Counted from the first letter of the stretch, positions 43,975-53,573 are shown. The stretch is DNA of 64,000 nt from Polaromonas sp. (GCA_013298945.1 JAAFJR010000004.1:156548-220547), one strand, 5' to 3'. Notes: generated by a model not told the origin, from the letters alone. Numbers and translations are program-made.

Positions 43975-45282
43975 TTAATACGTCTCCAAATGCAGACGGC
44001 CTTCTTTTTTGAGCGCTGCACCTACTGTATCCCAAGACATCCCCGCTTCTTCTGCGATATGACGCATAGCGGACAGCACGCCCTCTTCCATGCTCTTCAA
44101 ACCGCAGACGTAAAAGTAGGTATTGGCATCGGCCAGCAGCGGCGCTAAATCAGCGGCCCGTTCACGCATAGCGTCTTGTACGTAGCGTTTAGGTTGACCT
44201 GGGGTGCGAGAGAAAGCGAAGTTGTTGTCAATGAAATCTTTGGGCAGACTTTGCAGCGGGCCGAAATACGGCAATTCTTCTTTAGTACGCGCGCCGAAGA
44301 AGAGGTACAGTTTGCCACCGTCAAACTTGCCAGACTGGCGCAAGCGCCTACGCCACTCGGTCATGGCGCGCATGGGGGCGCTGCCGGTACCGGTGCAAAT
44401 CATGACGATGTTGGATTTTGGGTGGTTGGGCATCAAGAAGCTGCTGCCAAACGGGCCTATGACTTGAACGGTGTCGCCCACTTTCAAATCACACATGTAG
44501 TTAGAAGCCACGCCGCGCACAGGTTTGCCTTGATGGTCTTCTAGCACGCGCTTGATAGTTAGCGACAAGTTGTTGTAACCTGCTCGCTCGCCATTGCGCG
44601 GGCTGGCGATGGAGTATTGGCGGGCGTGGTGGGGTTTGCCTGTTGCATCTAAACCTGTTGGTAAAACACCGATGGATTGGCCTTCTAGTACAGGGAAAGG
44701 CATGGCGCCAAAATCAAGCACGATATGGTGGGTATCGTAGTCCGCACCGCTGGTTTTACCGACTTCTGTCACCCGCACATTGCCAACAACTGTAGCCGTA
44801 ACAGTCGCTTTTGGGCCGTATAAATTGGTATAAGCGTGAGCCGCCGACCAAGGCGGCAGTGTGGATCCGTAATTGACGGAAGCAACTGCGCCTGTCGTTT
44901 GGAAGGCTGTGTCAACAACTGCAGGAGATGCTTCTACCGCAGCCATAGCGGCTTCGGCATTATCTAAGCCTGATTGTTCAGCCAGCTGCTCAGCAGTCAG
45001 CTCCGCAGGCAAATCATCCCAAGTCAATTGAACCTCTGGCGAATATGCAGCAATGCGCGGCATCATGCGCCAGTTGTCAATCGAACCCGTTGGGCATGGC
45101 GAAATGCAGTCCATACACAGATTGCACTTGGTGGCGTCAACCACGTAGTTGCGCGAATCATGCGTGATAGCCTGCACGGGGCAAATTGCCTCGCAGGTGT
45201 TGCAGCGTATGCATATTTCAGGATCTATAAGATGCTGCTTGATGATGGCACTGCTAGCAACTGCGGGGTTTGCCGATGTCAT
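43975..45282 (-). CDS. boxA: Benzoyl-CoA 2,3-epoxidase reductase subunit BoxA
   Basis: Supplies electrons from NADPH to the BoxB epoxidase. The N-terminal 2x[4Fe-4S] ferredoxin part has [14 protein letters not shown] (from about residue 21) and [13 protein letters not shown] linker of about 70 residues, rich in Ala, leads to a ferredoxin-NADP reductase module with [12 protein letters not shown] (FAD), [28 protein letters not shown] (NADPH) and [14 protein letters not shown], ending in ETY as FNR proteins do. Its length of 435 residues fits BoxA. It is downstream of boxB by 35 bp. Confidence 0.96.
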   Translation of the reverse strand: MTSANPAVASSAIIKQHLIDPEICIRCNTCEAICPVQAITHDSRNYVVDATKCNLCMDCISPCPTGSIDNWRMMPRIAAYSPEVQLTWDDLPAELTAEQLAEQSGLDNAEAAMAAVEASPAVVDTAFQTTGAVASVNYGSTLPPWSAAHAYTNLYGPKATVTATVVGNVRVTEVGKTSGADYDTHHIVLDFGAMPFPVLEGQSIGVLPTGLDATGKPHHARQYSIASPRNGERAGYNNLSLTIKRVLEDHQGKPVRGVASNYMCDLKVGDTVQVIGPFGSSFLMPNHPKSNIVMICTGTGSAPMRAMTEWRRRLRQSGKFDGGKLYLFFGARTKEELPYFGPLQSLPKDFIDNNFAFSRTPGQPKRYVQDAMRERAADLAPLLADANTYFYVCGLKSMEEGVLSAMRHIAEEAGMSWDTVGAALKKEGRLHLETY

Positions 45283-45317
45283 GGGTCGATTATCCTAATG
45301 GTTATAAAAGCTTGATT

Positions 45318-46745
45318 TTAATTAAACCGGACGTAATCAAAATCTGCTGCTTGACGGTTGATGCCCATGTTTGGTGGTGAAATCCAGTTCGCAAACTTAC
45401 CCGGCTCAACCACACGGCCCATCAAACTAGCCACATACGCACGGTCTTGCGCGGTTGGCAACCACTCGTCCATTTTGGCAAACCACTCGTTGCCAGACAC
45501 CAATTGGCCATCTGGTGATACTTTCACGCCAGAAAGTGCGCCAATGTTGCGGTTAAACGCTTTGTGAGGCACTTTGAGTGTGAAGTCAATACCCGCCTTG
45601 GACAAAACACGGTTCCAACGGTCAACGCCCGCCACTGAATCGGTGATGTAGTCGTCGCGCAGCACTTCGTTCAAACCATTGAGCAAAGGCACTTCTTTTT
45701 CTTGCAATTTGCCGTCGCGTGATTCCAGCACTTTGTAGGTTTGACCTTTCAAAATGTGGTCATCCGTGCGCTTGCTTTCTTCATAACGACCCTTGAGGCC
45801 TGAGCTGTAGAAAATCGCAGCATTGCTAGATTCATCCGCACCAAACAAATCGATGGTGACGCTGTAATGGAAATTGATGTAGCGCTGAATCGTTGGCAAA
45901 TCAATCACGCCTTCAGCGCGTAGCTTGTTCACGTCGTCCGTTTTGAGTTCATTCATCGCACGAGCTGTACGTGCCAACACACGAGAAATGCCGCTTTCGC
46001 CCACAAACATGTGGTGAGCTTCTTCGGTTAGCATAAATTTTGTCGTACGAGCCAGCGGGTCAAACGCGCTTTCAGCCAAGGCTGCGAGTTGGAACTTGCC
46101 GTCACGGTCCGTGAAGTAGGTGAACATGAAGAAGCTCAACCAATCTGGCGTGGCTTCGTTGAAAGCACCCAAGATGCGTGGGTTGTTTTCGTCACCCGAG
46201 CGGCGCACCAACAAAGCATCCGCCTCTTCACGGCCATCACGACCGAAATGTTTGTGCAGCAAATACACCATTGCCCACAGGTGACGACCTTCTTCGACGT
46301 TGATTTGGAACAGGTTGCGCAAGTCGTACATACTTGGCGCAGTGTTGCCTAGGTGGCGCTGTTGCTCTACAGATGCTGGCTCGGTGTCACCTTGGGTCAC
46401 AATGATGCGGCGCAAGTTGGCGCGGTGTTCGCCAGGCACGTCTTGCCAGACTTTTTCGCCAATGTGGTCGCCGAAATGGATTTTGCGATCTGTCTCGCCT
46501 TGGTTCAAAAAGATACCCCAACGGTAGTCGCGCATTTTGACGTGGCCAAACTGTGCCCAGCCTTGTGGGTCAACGCTGACGGCCGTGCGCAAATACACAT
46601 CCATGTCAGTCGAACCAACTGGGCCCATGTCATCCCACCAGTTGATGAAATTGGGTTGCCATTGCTCTAAGGCGCGCTGCAAAGTGCGGTCTTCGCCCAA
46701 GTTAACGTTGTTTGGGATTTTTTCGCTGTAATTGATACTTGACAT
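45318..46745 (-). CDS. boxB: Benzoyl-CoA 2,3-epoxidase oxygenase subunit BoxB
   Basis: Di-iron oxygenase of 475 residues forming 2,3-epoxybenzoyl-CoA. With the start at 46745 (GGAG ribosome site seven bases before), candidate iron ligands are E122, E152 and H155 (in NVEEGRHLW), D213 (FTDRDGKF) and E242 and H245 (LTEEAHHMFVGE). They match, with an offset of two, the ligand set I recall for the Azoarcus evansii enzyme. It lies between boxC and boxA; the 121-bp gap to boxC holds a small stem-loop. Confidence 0.96.
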   Translation of the reverse strand: MSSINYSEKIPNNVNLGEDRTLQRALEQWQPNFINWWDDMGPVGSTDMDVYLRTAVSVDPQGWAQFGHVKMRDYRWGIFLNQGETDRKIHFGDHIGEKVWQDVPGEHRANLRRIIVTQGDTEPASVEQQRHLGNTAPSMYDLRNLFQINVEEGRHLWAMVYLLHKHFGRDGREEADALLVRRSGDENNPRILGAFNEATPDWLSFFMFTYFTDRDGKFQLAALAESAFDPLARTTKFMLTEEAHHMFVGESGISRVLARTARAMNELKTDDVNKLRAEGVIDLPTIQRYINFHYSVTIDLFGADESSNAAIFYSSGLKGRYEESKRTDDHILKGQTYKVLESRDGKLQEKEVPLLNGLNEVLRDDYITDSVAGVDRWNRVLSKAGIDFTLKVPHKAFNRNIGALSGVKVSPDGQLVSGNEWFAKMDEWLPTAQDRAYVASLMGRVVEPGKFANWISPPNMGINRQAADFDYVRFN

Positions 46746-46819
46746 CTTGAACTCCAAAAGTAGGTGATGTTTTTTGCGTGAAATGACGCGGTTTTTCTAA
46801 TCCAGTGGTCTGCTGCGGT

Positions 46820-46848
46820 TACGGTGCGCCACACTTACCCACACCGTA
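46820..46848 (-). other. Stem-loop in the boxC-boxB gap
   Basis: Perfect 7-bp inverted repeat TACGGTG / CACCGTA (46820-46826 with 46842-46848) and a 15-nt loop, without a T run. In the boxC-boxB transcript it could mark processing or protect the end of a partial message. The role is not shown. Confidence 0.4.
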
Positions 46849-46866
46849 CAACTGTTTTCAAAGTGT

Positions 46867-48540
46867 TTAGACGCGATTCCAGTCAAAAGCGGTTTTCTCG
46901 CCTTTGCCATAAACCTTCAAAGCACCCTTTTCACCCACAGCGTTTGGACGCTGGAAAATCCAGTTTTGCCACGCTGTAAGGCGACCAAAAATACGGGTAT
47001 TCATGTTTTCTTGGCTGTTGAAACGCAGGTTGGCTTCCATGCCAGTCAAAGCATCAGGCGACATCGCCACGCGTTCTTCGATGGCGATGCGAACTTCGTC
47101 GGTCCAATCAATATCGTCTGGATTGGCAGTGACCAAGCCAATAGCAAATGCAGCATCTGCGTCTAAAGCCTGCCCTGCTTTGGCTCGCACGGCTTCTAAT
47201 GCTGGTGCTTCGTCATAAAAACGACGGCCAAGGCGGCTTTGGCCTGTGGCCATTGGGAAAGTGCCAAAATTAGCATCAGCAACTGTGATTTTTGGTGCTT
47301 TAACTTCGTCGTCTGGCAAGGCCAAGTGGTAGCTGCGATCGCAAGCCAATGCCAACTCAAGAAACGTGCCAGAGAAGCAAGAACCCGCTTCAATCAAAGC
47401 AAACAAGCTGCGTGATGACACGTCCAAACGGCTGAAGGTGCGGCGAAGCAAACCCATGGTTTCACGCACAAACCAATGGTCTTTGTTTGCCAACATCAAG
47501 GCGTCGCTGGCCAAAACATTTGCAGCATCGCCTTCGGTTTTAATCAACCAAGTGCCAATATCGAGTTCATTGGTACGCATTTGCAAAATCGCGTCTTCCA
47601 ACTCGCGACCCATTTGCATAGGCCACCAGTTGGCACCGGCGTCTACCATGGCATCAGTTGTTTGAGGCAACGCACCTGTAGGCGCCTTGACTGTAAATGT
47701 TGCAACACGCTTGGCGCGGTCGATTTCAACGGTAACAAAGCCGTAGCGCAAAGCGTCAGCCTCAACCGTACGCTTCAAAGGCGTCAGCGCGACACCTTTG
47801 CCACCAGCAGGACGATCTGATTTTTCAGCCAATTCCAAAGCACGTTTTTGTACTTTTTCAGCAAACACGGCCGGCTTTGCAATGTCGTCCACCAAACGCC
47901 AGTCTTTGGCTTTTTGACCACGAATACCCTCGACACTGGTGCAAAAAAGATCTGCCAAATCATGGCGGACGTGGCGTTTATCGGTTACACGGGTTAACCC
48001 GCCAGTGCCTGGCAACACACCCAACAAAGGCACTTCTGGCAAGCTAACAGCAGATGAGCGGTCATCAACCAAAATAATTTCGTCACAAGACAAAGCCAAT
48101 TCATAACCACCACCAGCGCATGCGCCATTGACAGCTGCTAAAAACTTCAAGCCACTGAAGGTTGATGAATCTTCCAAACCATTGCGAGTTTCGTTGGTGA
48201 ATTTGCAAAAATTGACTTTCCAAGAGTGGCTAGATACGCCCAACATAAAAATGTTCGCGCCTGAGCAAAACACCTTGTCTTTGGCACTGGTCACCACCAC
48301 AGTACGAACTTCAGGATGCTCAAAGCGAATGCGGTTGATAGCATCGTTTAGCTCAATGTCCACACCCAAGTCGTAACTGTTGAGCTTGAGCTTGTAGCCT
48401 GGGCGCAGACCCGCATTTTCATCAATATCTACCGCCAATGTAGCCACAGGGCCGTTAAACGACAGCTTCCAGTGTTTATATTGCGATGGGTCGGTTTGGT
48501 ATTCAACTTTTGGCGACTCAACATTTGACGATGAACTCAT
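46867..48540 (-). CDS. boxC: 2,3-epoxybenzoyl-CoA dihydrolase (benzoyl-CoA-dihydrodiol lyase) BoxC
   Basis: Hydrolytic ring-opening enzyme with two crotonase-like halves, releasing formate and 3,4-dehydroadipyl-CoA semialdehyde. The 557 residues include FCSGANIFMLGVSSHSWKVNFCKFTNETRNG (landmarks FCSGANIFML and FCKFTNETRN), AVNGACAGGGYELALSCDEI, the second half with SLFALIEAGSCFSGTFLELALACDR (landmark GSCFSGTFLELALA) and the end EKTAFDWNRV. AGGAG precedes the ATG. First gene of the boxC-boxB-boxA-pcaF run, with a strong candidate promoter 60-90 bp upstream. Confidence 0.97.
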   Translation of the reverse strand: MSSSSNVESPKVEYQTDPSQYKHWKLSFNGPVATLAVDIDENAGLRPGYKLKLNSYDLGVDIELNDAINRIRFEHPEVRTVVVTSAKDKVFCSGANIFMLGVSSHSWKVNFCKFTNETRNGLEDSSTFSGLKFLAAVNGACAGGGYELALSCDEIILVDDRSSAVSLPEVPLLGVLPGTGGLTRVTDKRHVRHDLADLFCTSVEGIRGQKAKDWRLVDDIAKPAVFAEKVQKRALELAEKSDRPAGGKGVALTPLKRTVEADALRYGFVTVEIDRAKRVATFTVKAPTGALPQTTDAMVDAGANWWPMQMGRELEDAILQMRTNELDIGTWLIKTEGDAANVLASDALMLANKDHWFVRETMGLLRRTFSRLDVSSRSLFALIEAGSCFSGTFLELALACDRSYHLALPDDEVKAPKITVADANFGTFPMATGQSRLGRRFYDEAPALEAVRAKAGQALDADAAFAIGLVTANPDDIDWTDEVRIAIEERVAMSPDALTGMEANLRFNSQENMNTRIFGRLTAWQNWIFQRPNAVGEKGALKVYGKGEKTAFDWNRV

Positions 48541-48566
48541 GAGATTGGCTCCTGTTTAAGTTATTT

Positions 48567-48627
48567 TGCAAAATACTGCATATTATCGAAGTGCATGCAT
48601 CATATTGCATTAAATTAGGAGCGTCAA
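48567..48627 (-). promoter_or_regulatory. boxC promoter overlapped by five TGCA boxes (probable BoxR operator)
   Basis: On the minus strand TTGACG (48627-48622) and TATGAT (48604-48599) stand exactly 17 bp apart, a good sigma70 promoter for boxC. TGCA occurs at 48567, 48577, 48592, 48596 and 48606; two pairs have TGCA-N6-TGCA spacing. BoxR/BzdR regulators of Azoarcus bind TGCA-repeat operators, as I recall. The boxes straddle the -10 and the expected start site, as expected for repression relieved by benzoyl-CoA. Confidence 0.75.
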
Positions 48628-48716
48628 GCGGATTTTGAAAAATATTTCACTTTAGAAGGTTCTTGGACACAAAAGCGCACAGTCACACCAAGAAGCGTAC
48701 AGTCATTCATCATTGA

Positions 48717-48775
48717 GCTACATATTTTATAGCTGCTCAGGCAGCAATTATGTGGTCTAAAGGCACATTCATAGG
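48717..48775 (+). repeat. Dispersed repeat copy 10 (forward, degenerate), boxR 3' side
   Basis: GCTAC-ATATTTT-ATAGC hairpin at 48717-48733 is well kept; the following core (CTCAGGCAGCAATTATGTGGTCTAAAGGC, about 48736-48764) is clearly diverged. It lies between the boxR stop and the boxC promoter. Confidence 0.6.
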
Positions 48776-48837
48776 TGCAAATGACCTTTGAAATTTAAAA
48801 TATGAAATTTTGCATAAGCGACGCAGCCATGATGCGA

Positions 48838-49719
48838 TCATGGCGCAATCATCAATCGCAACTTTACTTGTGCGCTCAGCAGCTCAAACGTCGCATCTTC
48901 ATCCTGCGCACTGGTGTTGATCGTTGCATCGGCCTTTGAATAAAAGGCAGCTCGGCCTTTCAAAATCTGCTTCAAATCTTCCATTGCCTCTTTGCTCGAA
49001 GCCATGGGACGCATGTCGCCTTGGGCGATAACGCGCTGCATGTGGTCTTCGGGCTCAGCCTTCAACCACACGGTGGTGCAGGCAGACAAAAGCAGGTTAA
49101 AAGTGGCGACATCTGACACCATGCCGCCTGGCGTCGCAATGATGGCTTTCGGGTTGGCTTGTATCACAGCTTCCAGCGCACGCTTCTCATACCGGCGGTA
49201 TGCATTCATGCCGTAAAGTGCTTGTATTTCATTGACGCTGCAGCCCGCCAGCGTTTCAATCTCGCGGTTAACCTCTACAAACGGGTAACCTAAATCATCA
49301 GCCAATCGTTGCCCAAGGGTTGATTTACCCGCGCCGCGTAAACCAATCAAAGCTACGCGCTGGTTGCGTGATTGGCCGCCGGTGGCGCCCAGCATGTCAT
49401 CAATACTCAAGCGCACGCGGCGTATCATGGCTTCGTCTGCATGAGCTAGTTGCTCACGAATCATCAACCACTCTGGGTTGCTGGTGGTGACATCACCTAA
49501 CAATTCTGCTAACGAACACTGTAATGAATTGGCCACTTGCTGCAAGATAAGTATGGACGCGTTGCCAGTGCCGTACTCTAAATTAGCCAAATGACGCTCA
49601 GATACATCCGCAGCGGCAGCCAGTGATTTGCGGGTCAGCCCCCGCCTTGCTCGCAGAGCCCGTACACGCTCGCCCAAGGCCGTTAGAAATTCGATTTTAT
49701 GCAATATAGTGCTTGACAT
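48838..49719 (-). CDS. boxR: Benzoyl-CoA-responsive regulator BoxR (XRE helix-turn-helix plus shikimate-kinase-like domain)
   Basis: A 293-residue fusion as in BzdR/BoxR: residues about 15-75 are an XRE helix-turn-helix (LRARRGLTRKSLAAAADVSERHLANLEYG, landmarks GLTRKSLAAAA and SERHLANLE); after a linker, residues from about 125 form a shikimate-kinase-like fold with P-loop GLRGAGKSTLGQ, which in BzdR binds benzoyl-CoA as inducer. The gene is divergent from the DUF4863-boxD-bclA operon and upstream of boxC. Control of both operons by the same protein is inferred from the TGCA boxes in both promoter regions. Confidence 0.94.
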   Translation of the reverse strand: MSSTILHKIEFLTALGERVRALRARRGLTRKSLAAAADVSERHLANLEYGTGNASILILQQVANSLQCSLAELLGDVTTSNPEWLMIREQLAHADEAMIRRVRLSIDDMLGATGGQSRNQRVALIGLRGAGKSTLGQRLADDLGYPFVEVNREIETLAGCSVNEIQALYGMNAYRRYEKRALEAVIQANPKAIIATPGGMVSDVATFNLLLSACTTVWLKAEPEDHMQRVIAQGDMRPMASSKEAMEDLKQILKGRAAFYSKADATINTSAQDEDATFELLSAQVKLRLMIAP

Positions 49720-49751
49720 GGCTGTTTTAAAGTTTTAAAGTCCGCGTACGC

Positions 49752-49780
49752 ACAATAATGCAACTAGAAGCAAAGTGCAA
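49752..49780 (-). promoter_or_regulatory. boxR promoter with TGCA boxes
   Basis: On the minus strand TTGCAC (49780-49775) and TATTGT (49757-49752) are 17 bp apart. TGCA occurs at 49759 and 49776, within spacer and -35, with further TGCA at 49700 (in boxR) and 49821 (beside the start of the divergent gene). This suggests autoregulation and joint control of the rightward operon. No equally good rightward promoter was found. Confidence 0.55.
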
Positions 49781-49823
49781 GCAGAAAAAACAATCATAGT
49801 CGCATTTATAGGAGTTCTAGTGC

Positions 49824-50288
49824 ATGTCTGCCATTGAATTTAAAGAACAATTAGCCAAATTAACCGCACAAATAGCGGGCAAGCCATTAAATGAAGCTTT
49901 GGACAACTGGCTGAACCAAGAACATAGTGTCGGCAGCATGACTTATGCGAAACTAAAAGCGAGTTGCGAAGCGGGCGTTACTGAAGGCTGGCTGTGCGAC
50001 CGAGAAGGCGGTGGTATTCGCTACGGGCGTATTTTTAAACCTGCGCCAGAGCTGCACGGTTTTTCAGTCGACGTAGTTGACATGCAAGACATAGTCGGAC
50101 CGCACCACGCACACCCGCTGGGCGAGATTGACCTGATCATGCCCATAAGCGGAGATGCTAAATTTGACAGCCGCCCAGCTGGCTGGCTGGTCTACCCGCC
50201 TGGTACGGCGCACAAACCCACAGTGAGCCAAGGCCGCGCCTTGGTGCTTTACCTGCTGCCTGAAGGTCGTATCGAATTCACTCGATAG
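49824..50288 (+). CDS. DUF4863 family protein of the box cluster
   Basis: A 154-residue protein of the DUF4863 family, which contains 4-hydroxylaminobenzoate lyase. The C-terminal half has a cupin-like pattern: VDMQDIVGPHHAHPLGEIDLIMPI (landmark GPHHAHPLGEIDL, about residues 90-105) with a His cluster and an acidic residue for metal binding, then GWLVYPPGTAHKPTV. It is first in the rightward operon before boxD and bclA. Relatives recur in box clusters, but no step of the known pathway needs it. It may process a stalled or side intermediate; this is inference. Confidence 0.85.
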   Translation: MSAIEFKEQLAKLTAQIAGKPLNEALDNWLNQEHSVGSMTYAKLKASCEAGVTEGWLCDREGGGIRYGRIFKPAPELHGFSVDVVDMQDIVGPHHAHPLGEIDLIMPISGDAKFDSRPAGWLVYPPGTAHKPTVSQGRALVLYLLPEGRIEFTR

Positions 50289-50360
50289 ACGTTTAGTGGC
50301 GAATCGAGAAAATCAAACTCATTAAACCAATTTAGCAACCTTGAAATTTATATTTTTAAC

Positions 50361-51929
50361 ATGACGCAAAAACTCCCTAACTTTCTTAATGGCCAATGGC
50401 AAACAGGCTCAGGCACTGGAACACCTTTGTTTGATCCAGTCCTTGGCACGGAACTGGTGCAAGTAGACGCTACGGGCTTAGATTTACCGGCGGGTTTTGC
50501 CTTCGCCCGTGAACAAGGTGGCGCAGCATTGCGTGCATTGACCTACCGCCAGCGCGCCGCAATGCTGTCTGCAGCAGTCAAAGTGCTACAAGCCAATCGC
50601 GACGCCTACTACGATATTGCCACCGCCAACAGCGGTACGATCAAAAACGACACGGCGGTGGACGTTGACGGCGGTATTTTTACACTGGGAACTTACGCCA
50701 AACTCGGTGAATCATTGGGCGACCGCCATTTCATGCTGGATGGCGAAGCGGCACGTTTGGGTAAAGACCCGCTGTTTCAGTCACAGCATGTGCTGACGCC
50801 AACGCGTGGTGTGGCTTTGTTCATCAACGCATTCAACTTCCCTAGCTGGGGTTTGTGGGAAAAAGCAGCACCAGCCCTGCTGTCTGGCGTTCCTGTCATC
50901 ATCAAACCCGCCACTGCGACGGCTTGGTTAACGCAACGCATGGTGCAAGACGTGGTCGATGCTGGCATTTTCCCAGTTGGCGCTCTGTCGGTGATTTGTG
51001 GCAGCTCTGCTGGGTTGATGGATGCTATTGAGACGTTTGATGTTGTTTCATTCACGGGTTCTGCGGAAACGGCTGCAGTTATTCGTTCACACCCTTCAGT
51101 GGTGCAAAAATCTGTTCGCGTCAACATTGAGGCTGACAGTGTAAATTCAGCGCTTTTGTTGCCTGATACCGCAGCCGGCAGTGAATCTTTTGACTTACTG
51201 GCGAAAGAAGTCGCCCGCGAGATGACCGTCAAATCAGGCCAAAAATGCACGGCCATTCGCCGCATTTTTGTACCTGAAGCTTTGTATACGGCGGTTGCTC
51301 AGGCGATCTCTGCACGGCTTGCCAAGACCACTGTAGGCAACCCACGCAACGAGTCTGTTCGCATGGGAGCACTAGTGAACCGTGCGCAACTGGTCAGCGT
51401 GCAAGAGGGTTTGGTATATCTGAAGCAACAAACTGAAATACTGCACGACGGTGCGACGCACTCCTTGGTTGATGCTGATGCTGCAGTCGCTTGCTGCGTA
51501 GGCCCTACCCTACTGGGCACGCGCAGCGCACAAGGCAGTGATGATGCTGACCGCGTGCACGACACTGAGGTGTTTGGCCCGGTGGCAACCTTGGTTCCCT
51601 ACCGTGACTTGGCGCATGCTTTAACACTCATTCGACGTGGACAAGGTTCATTGGTCACATCTTTGTACGGCAGCGACCCAGCCACATTGGCATCAGCGGC
51701 GTTAGAACTGGCAGACAGCCATGGCCGCGTGCATGTGATTTCGCCAGATGTTGCAGTGCTGCACACTGGCCACGGTAACGTGATGCCGCAATCGTTACAC
51801 GGCGGTCCAGGGCGTGCAGGCGGCGGCGAAGAATTGGGCGGATTGCGTGCTTTGAATTTTTATCACCGCCGCAGTGCCGTGCAAGCTAGCACGTCTGTGT
51901 TGTCAGCGCTATCGGAATCAACAAACTGA
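50361..51929 (+). CDS. boxD: 3,4-dehydroadipyl-CoA semialdehyde dehydrogenase BoxD
   Basis: NADP-dependent aldehyde dehydrogenase of 522 residues that oxidises the ring-opened semialdehyde. It has NFPSWGLWEKAAPALLSGVPVIIKPA (landmarks NAFNFPSWGLWEKA and PVIIKPAT), the glycine motif VSFTGSAETAA, the glutamate region NIEADSVNSALL and the catalytic cysteine in SGQKCTAIRRIF (about residue 293), then DTEVFGPVATLVPY. The C-terminal HGGPGRAGGGEELGG is typical of the PaaZ-like aldehyde dehydrogenase subfamily. It follows the DUF4863 gene by 72 bp and precedes bclA. Confidence 0.94.
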   Translation: MTQKLPNFLNGQWQTGSGTGTPLFDPVLGTELVQVDATGLDLPAGFAFAREQGGAALRALTYRQRAAMLSAAVKVLQANRDAYYDIATANSGTIKNDTAVDVDGGIFTLGTYAKLGESLGDRHFMLDGEAARLGKDPLFQSQHVLTPTRGVALFINAFNFPSWGLWEKAAPALLSGVPVIIKPATATAWLTQRMVQDVVDAGIFPVGALSVICGSSAGLMDAIETFDVVSFTGSAETAAVIRSHPSVVQKSVRVNIEADSVNSALLLPDTAAGSESFDLLAKEVAREMTVKSGQKCTAIRRIFVPEALYTAVAQAISARLAKTTVGNPRNESVRMGALVNRAQLVSVQEGLVYLKQQTEILHDGATHSLVDADAAVACCVGPTLLGTRSAQGSDDADRVHDTEVFGPVATLVPYRDLAHALTLIRRGQGSLVTSLYGSDPATLASAALELADSHGRVHVISPDVAVLHTGHGNVMPQSLHGGPGRAGGGEELGGLRALNFYHRRSAVQASTSVLSALSESTN

Positions 51930-51987
51930 ATCAAGAAATTGAATCAATAAGCCAATCAAAATAAATTAAAAAAATCAGGAGACAAAC

Positions 51988-53568
51988 ATGACTGACGTTT
52001 CAAAAGTTCAAGCACCCAGCGCGGTGTTCAACTTCGCACAGCACCTCATCGACCGCAATTCCGACCGCCCGACCAAAATTGCGTACATCGACGACCAAGG
52101 AAGTTTGAGTTATGGCGATTTGGCAGACAAAATTCGCCGAGTTGCCGCTGCCCTACTTTTCCAAGGCGTGCGCCGTGAAGAGCGCGTCCTCTTGCTGATG
52201 CATGACTGCAGCGACTGGCCTACTACTTTTTTAGGAGCGCTTTACGCAGGTATTGTGCCGGTTGCAGTCAATACATTGCTCAGCGCGGATGATTACCATT
52301 TCATGCTGCAACACAGCCGTGCACAAGTGGTGGTGGTGTCTCAGGCCCTGCTGCCCACCTTGCAGGCAGCGATGACCAAAGGCGGACATGAAGTTAAAGC
52401 AGTGATTGTTTCACGACCAGATACCACCTTGCCAGACAACACTATGTCGTTAGATGTATTGATCAGCGAACATGCCCCTCTGGAAAAAGCAGCAAACACG
52501 AGTCCGGATGACCCAGGTTTCTGGCTTTATTCGTCTGGCTCTACGGGACGCCCTAAAGGCACGCTGCATACCCAAGCCAACCCGTACTGGACTGCAGAGC
52601 TCTATGGAACACCTGTGCTGGGCATTTCCGAGAAAGATGTGTGCTTTTCAGCAGCCAAGTTGTTTTTTGCTTATGGCTTAGGCAATGGTTTGAGCTTCCC
52701 CCTCAGCGTTGGAGCCACCGTGGTCTTAATGGCCGAACGCCCTACCCCAGATGCAACTTTCAAGCGTTGGACAGACAAGACAGCAGGTCATCAACCCACT
52801 GTCTTCTTCGGCGCACCTACGGGCTTTGCAGGTATGTTGGCATCACCTAATTTGCCGGCTAAAAAAGATGTCGCATTGCGGATGTGCTCATCTGCTGGTG
52901 AAGCTTTGCCCGCCGAGATAGGCGAAAAATTCACCCAACATTTTGGTGTTGAGATTGTGGATGGCATTGGCTCTACTGAAATGCTGCACATTTATTTATC
53001 TAACCTACCCGGCAAAGTGCGATATGGCACCACAGGCTGGCCGGTGCCGGGGTATGGCATTGAACTACGCGGTGACGACGGTCAGCCCGTACCGGACGGT
53101 GAAACAGGTGATTTGTTCATCAAGGGCCCCAGTGCGGCGCTTTTGTATTGGGGCAATCGCGAGAAATCACGCGAAACGTTTCAAGGCGCTTGGACCAAAA
53201 GTGGCGATAAATACGTCCGCAATGCCGATGGCACTTATACCTATTCGGGTCGAAGTGATGACATGCTTAAAGTCAGCGGCATTTACGTATCGCCTTTTGA
53301 AGTGGAATCTACATTGGTGCAACATGCTGCTGTGCTAGAAGCTGCCGTTATCGGCGTGAATGACGCAGATGGTTTGACCAAAACCAAAGCCTATGTGGTG
53401 CTCAAAACAGGTCAATCTGCCACGGAAGCCGAACTCAAAGCTTTTGTGAAAGACCGACTAGCACCCTACAAATACCCACGTTCGATCGAATTTATTGCTG
53501 AGTTACCAAAAACGGCCACTGGCAAAATTCAGCGTTTCAAGTTACGGGATAGCGAAGCTGCGAAATAA
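51988..53568 (+). CDS. bclA: Benzoate-CoA ligase
   Basis: AMP-forming ligase of 526 residues that activates benzoate to benzoyl-CoA, the entry step. AMP-binding motif YSSGSTGRPKGTLHT is at about residues 180-194; CFSAAKLFFAYGLGNGLSFPLSVG (landmark KLFFAYGLGNGL) and IGSTEMLHIYLSN are typical of benzoate-CoA ligases. The C-terminal lysine is in PKTATGKIQRFKLR. AGGAG lies seven bases before the ATG. It is flanked by boxD and an alpha/beta-hydrolase gene five bases downstream. Confidence 0.95.
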   Translation: MTDVSKVQAPSAVFNFAQHLIDRNSDRPTKIAYIDDQGSLSYGDLADKIRRVAAALLFQGVRREERVLLLMHDCSDWPTTFLGALYAGIVPVAVNTLLSADDYHFMLQHSRAQVVVVSQALLPTLQAAMTKGGHEVKAVIVSRPDTTLPDNTMSLDVLISEHAPLEKAANTSPDDPGFWLYSSGSTGRPKGTLHTQANPYWTAELYGTPVLGISEKDVCFSAAKLFFAYGLGNGLSFPLSVGATVVLMAERPTPDATFKRWTDKTAGHQPTVFFGAPTGFAGMLASPNLPAKKDVALRMCSSAGEALPAEIGEKFTQHFGVEIVDGIGSTEMLHIYLSNLPGKVRYGTTGWPVPGYGIELRGDDGQPVPDGETGDLFIKGPSAALLYWGNREKSRETFQGAWTKSGDKYVRNADGTYTYSGRSDDMLKVSGIYVSPFEVESTLVQHAAVLEAAVIGVNDADGLTKTKAYVVLKTGQSATEAELKAFVKDRLAPYKYPRSIEFIAELPKTATGKIQRFKLRDSEAAK

Positions 53569-53573
53569 CGCTG

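Noticed and set aside
49700..49823. A rightward sigma70 promoter for the DUF4863-boxD-bclA operon
   Set aside because: Candidate -10 words (CATAGT, TTTATA, AATAAT) lack a matching -35 at 16-18 bp, so no call is made.
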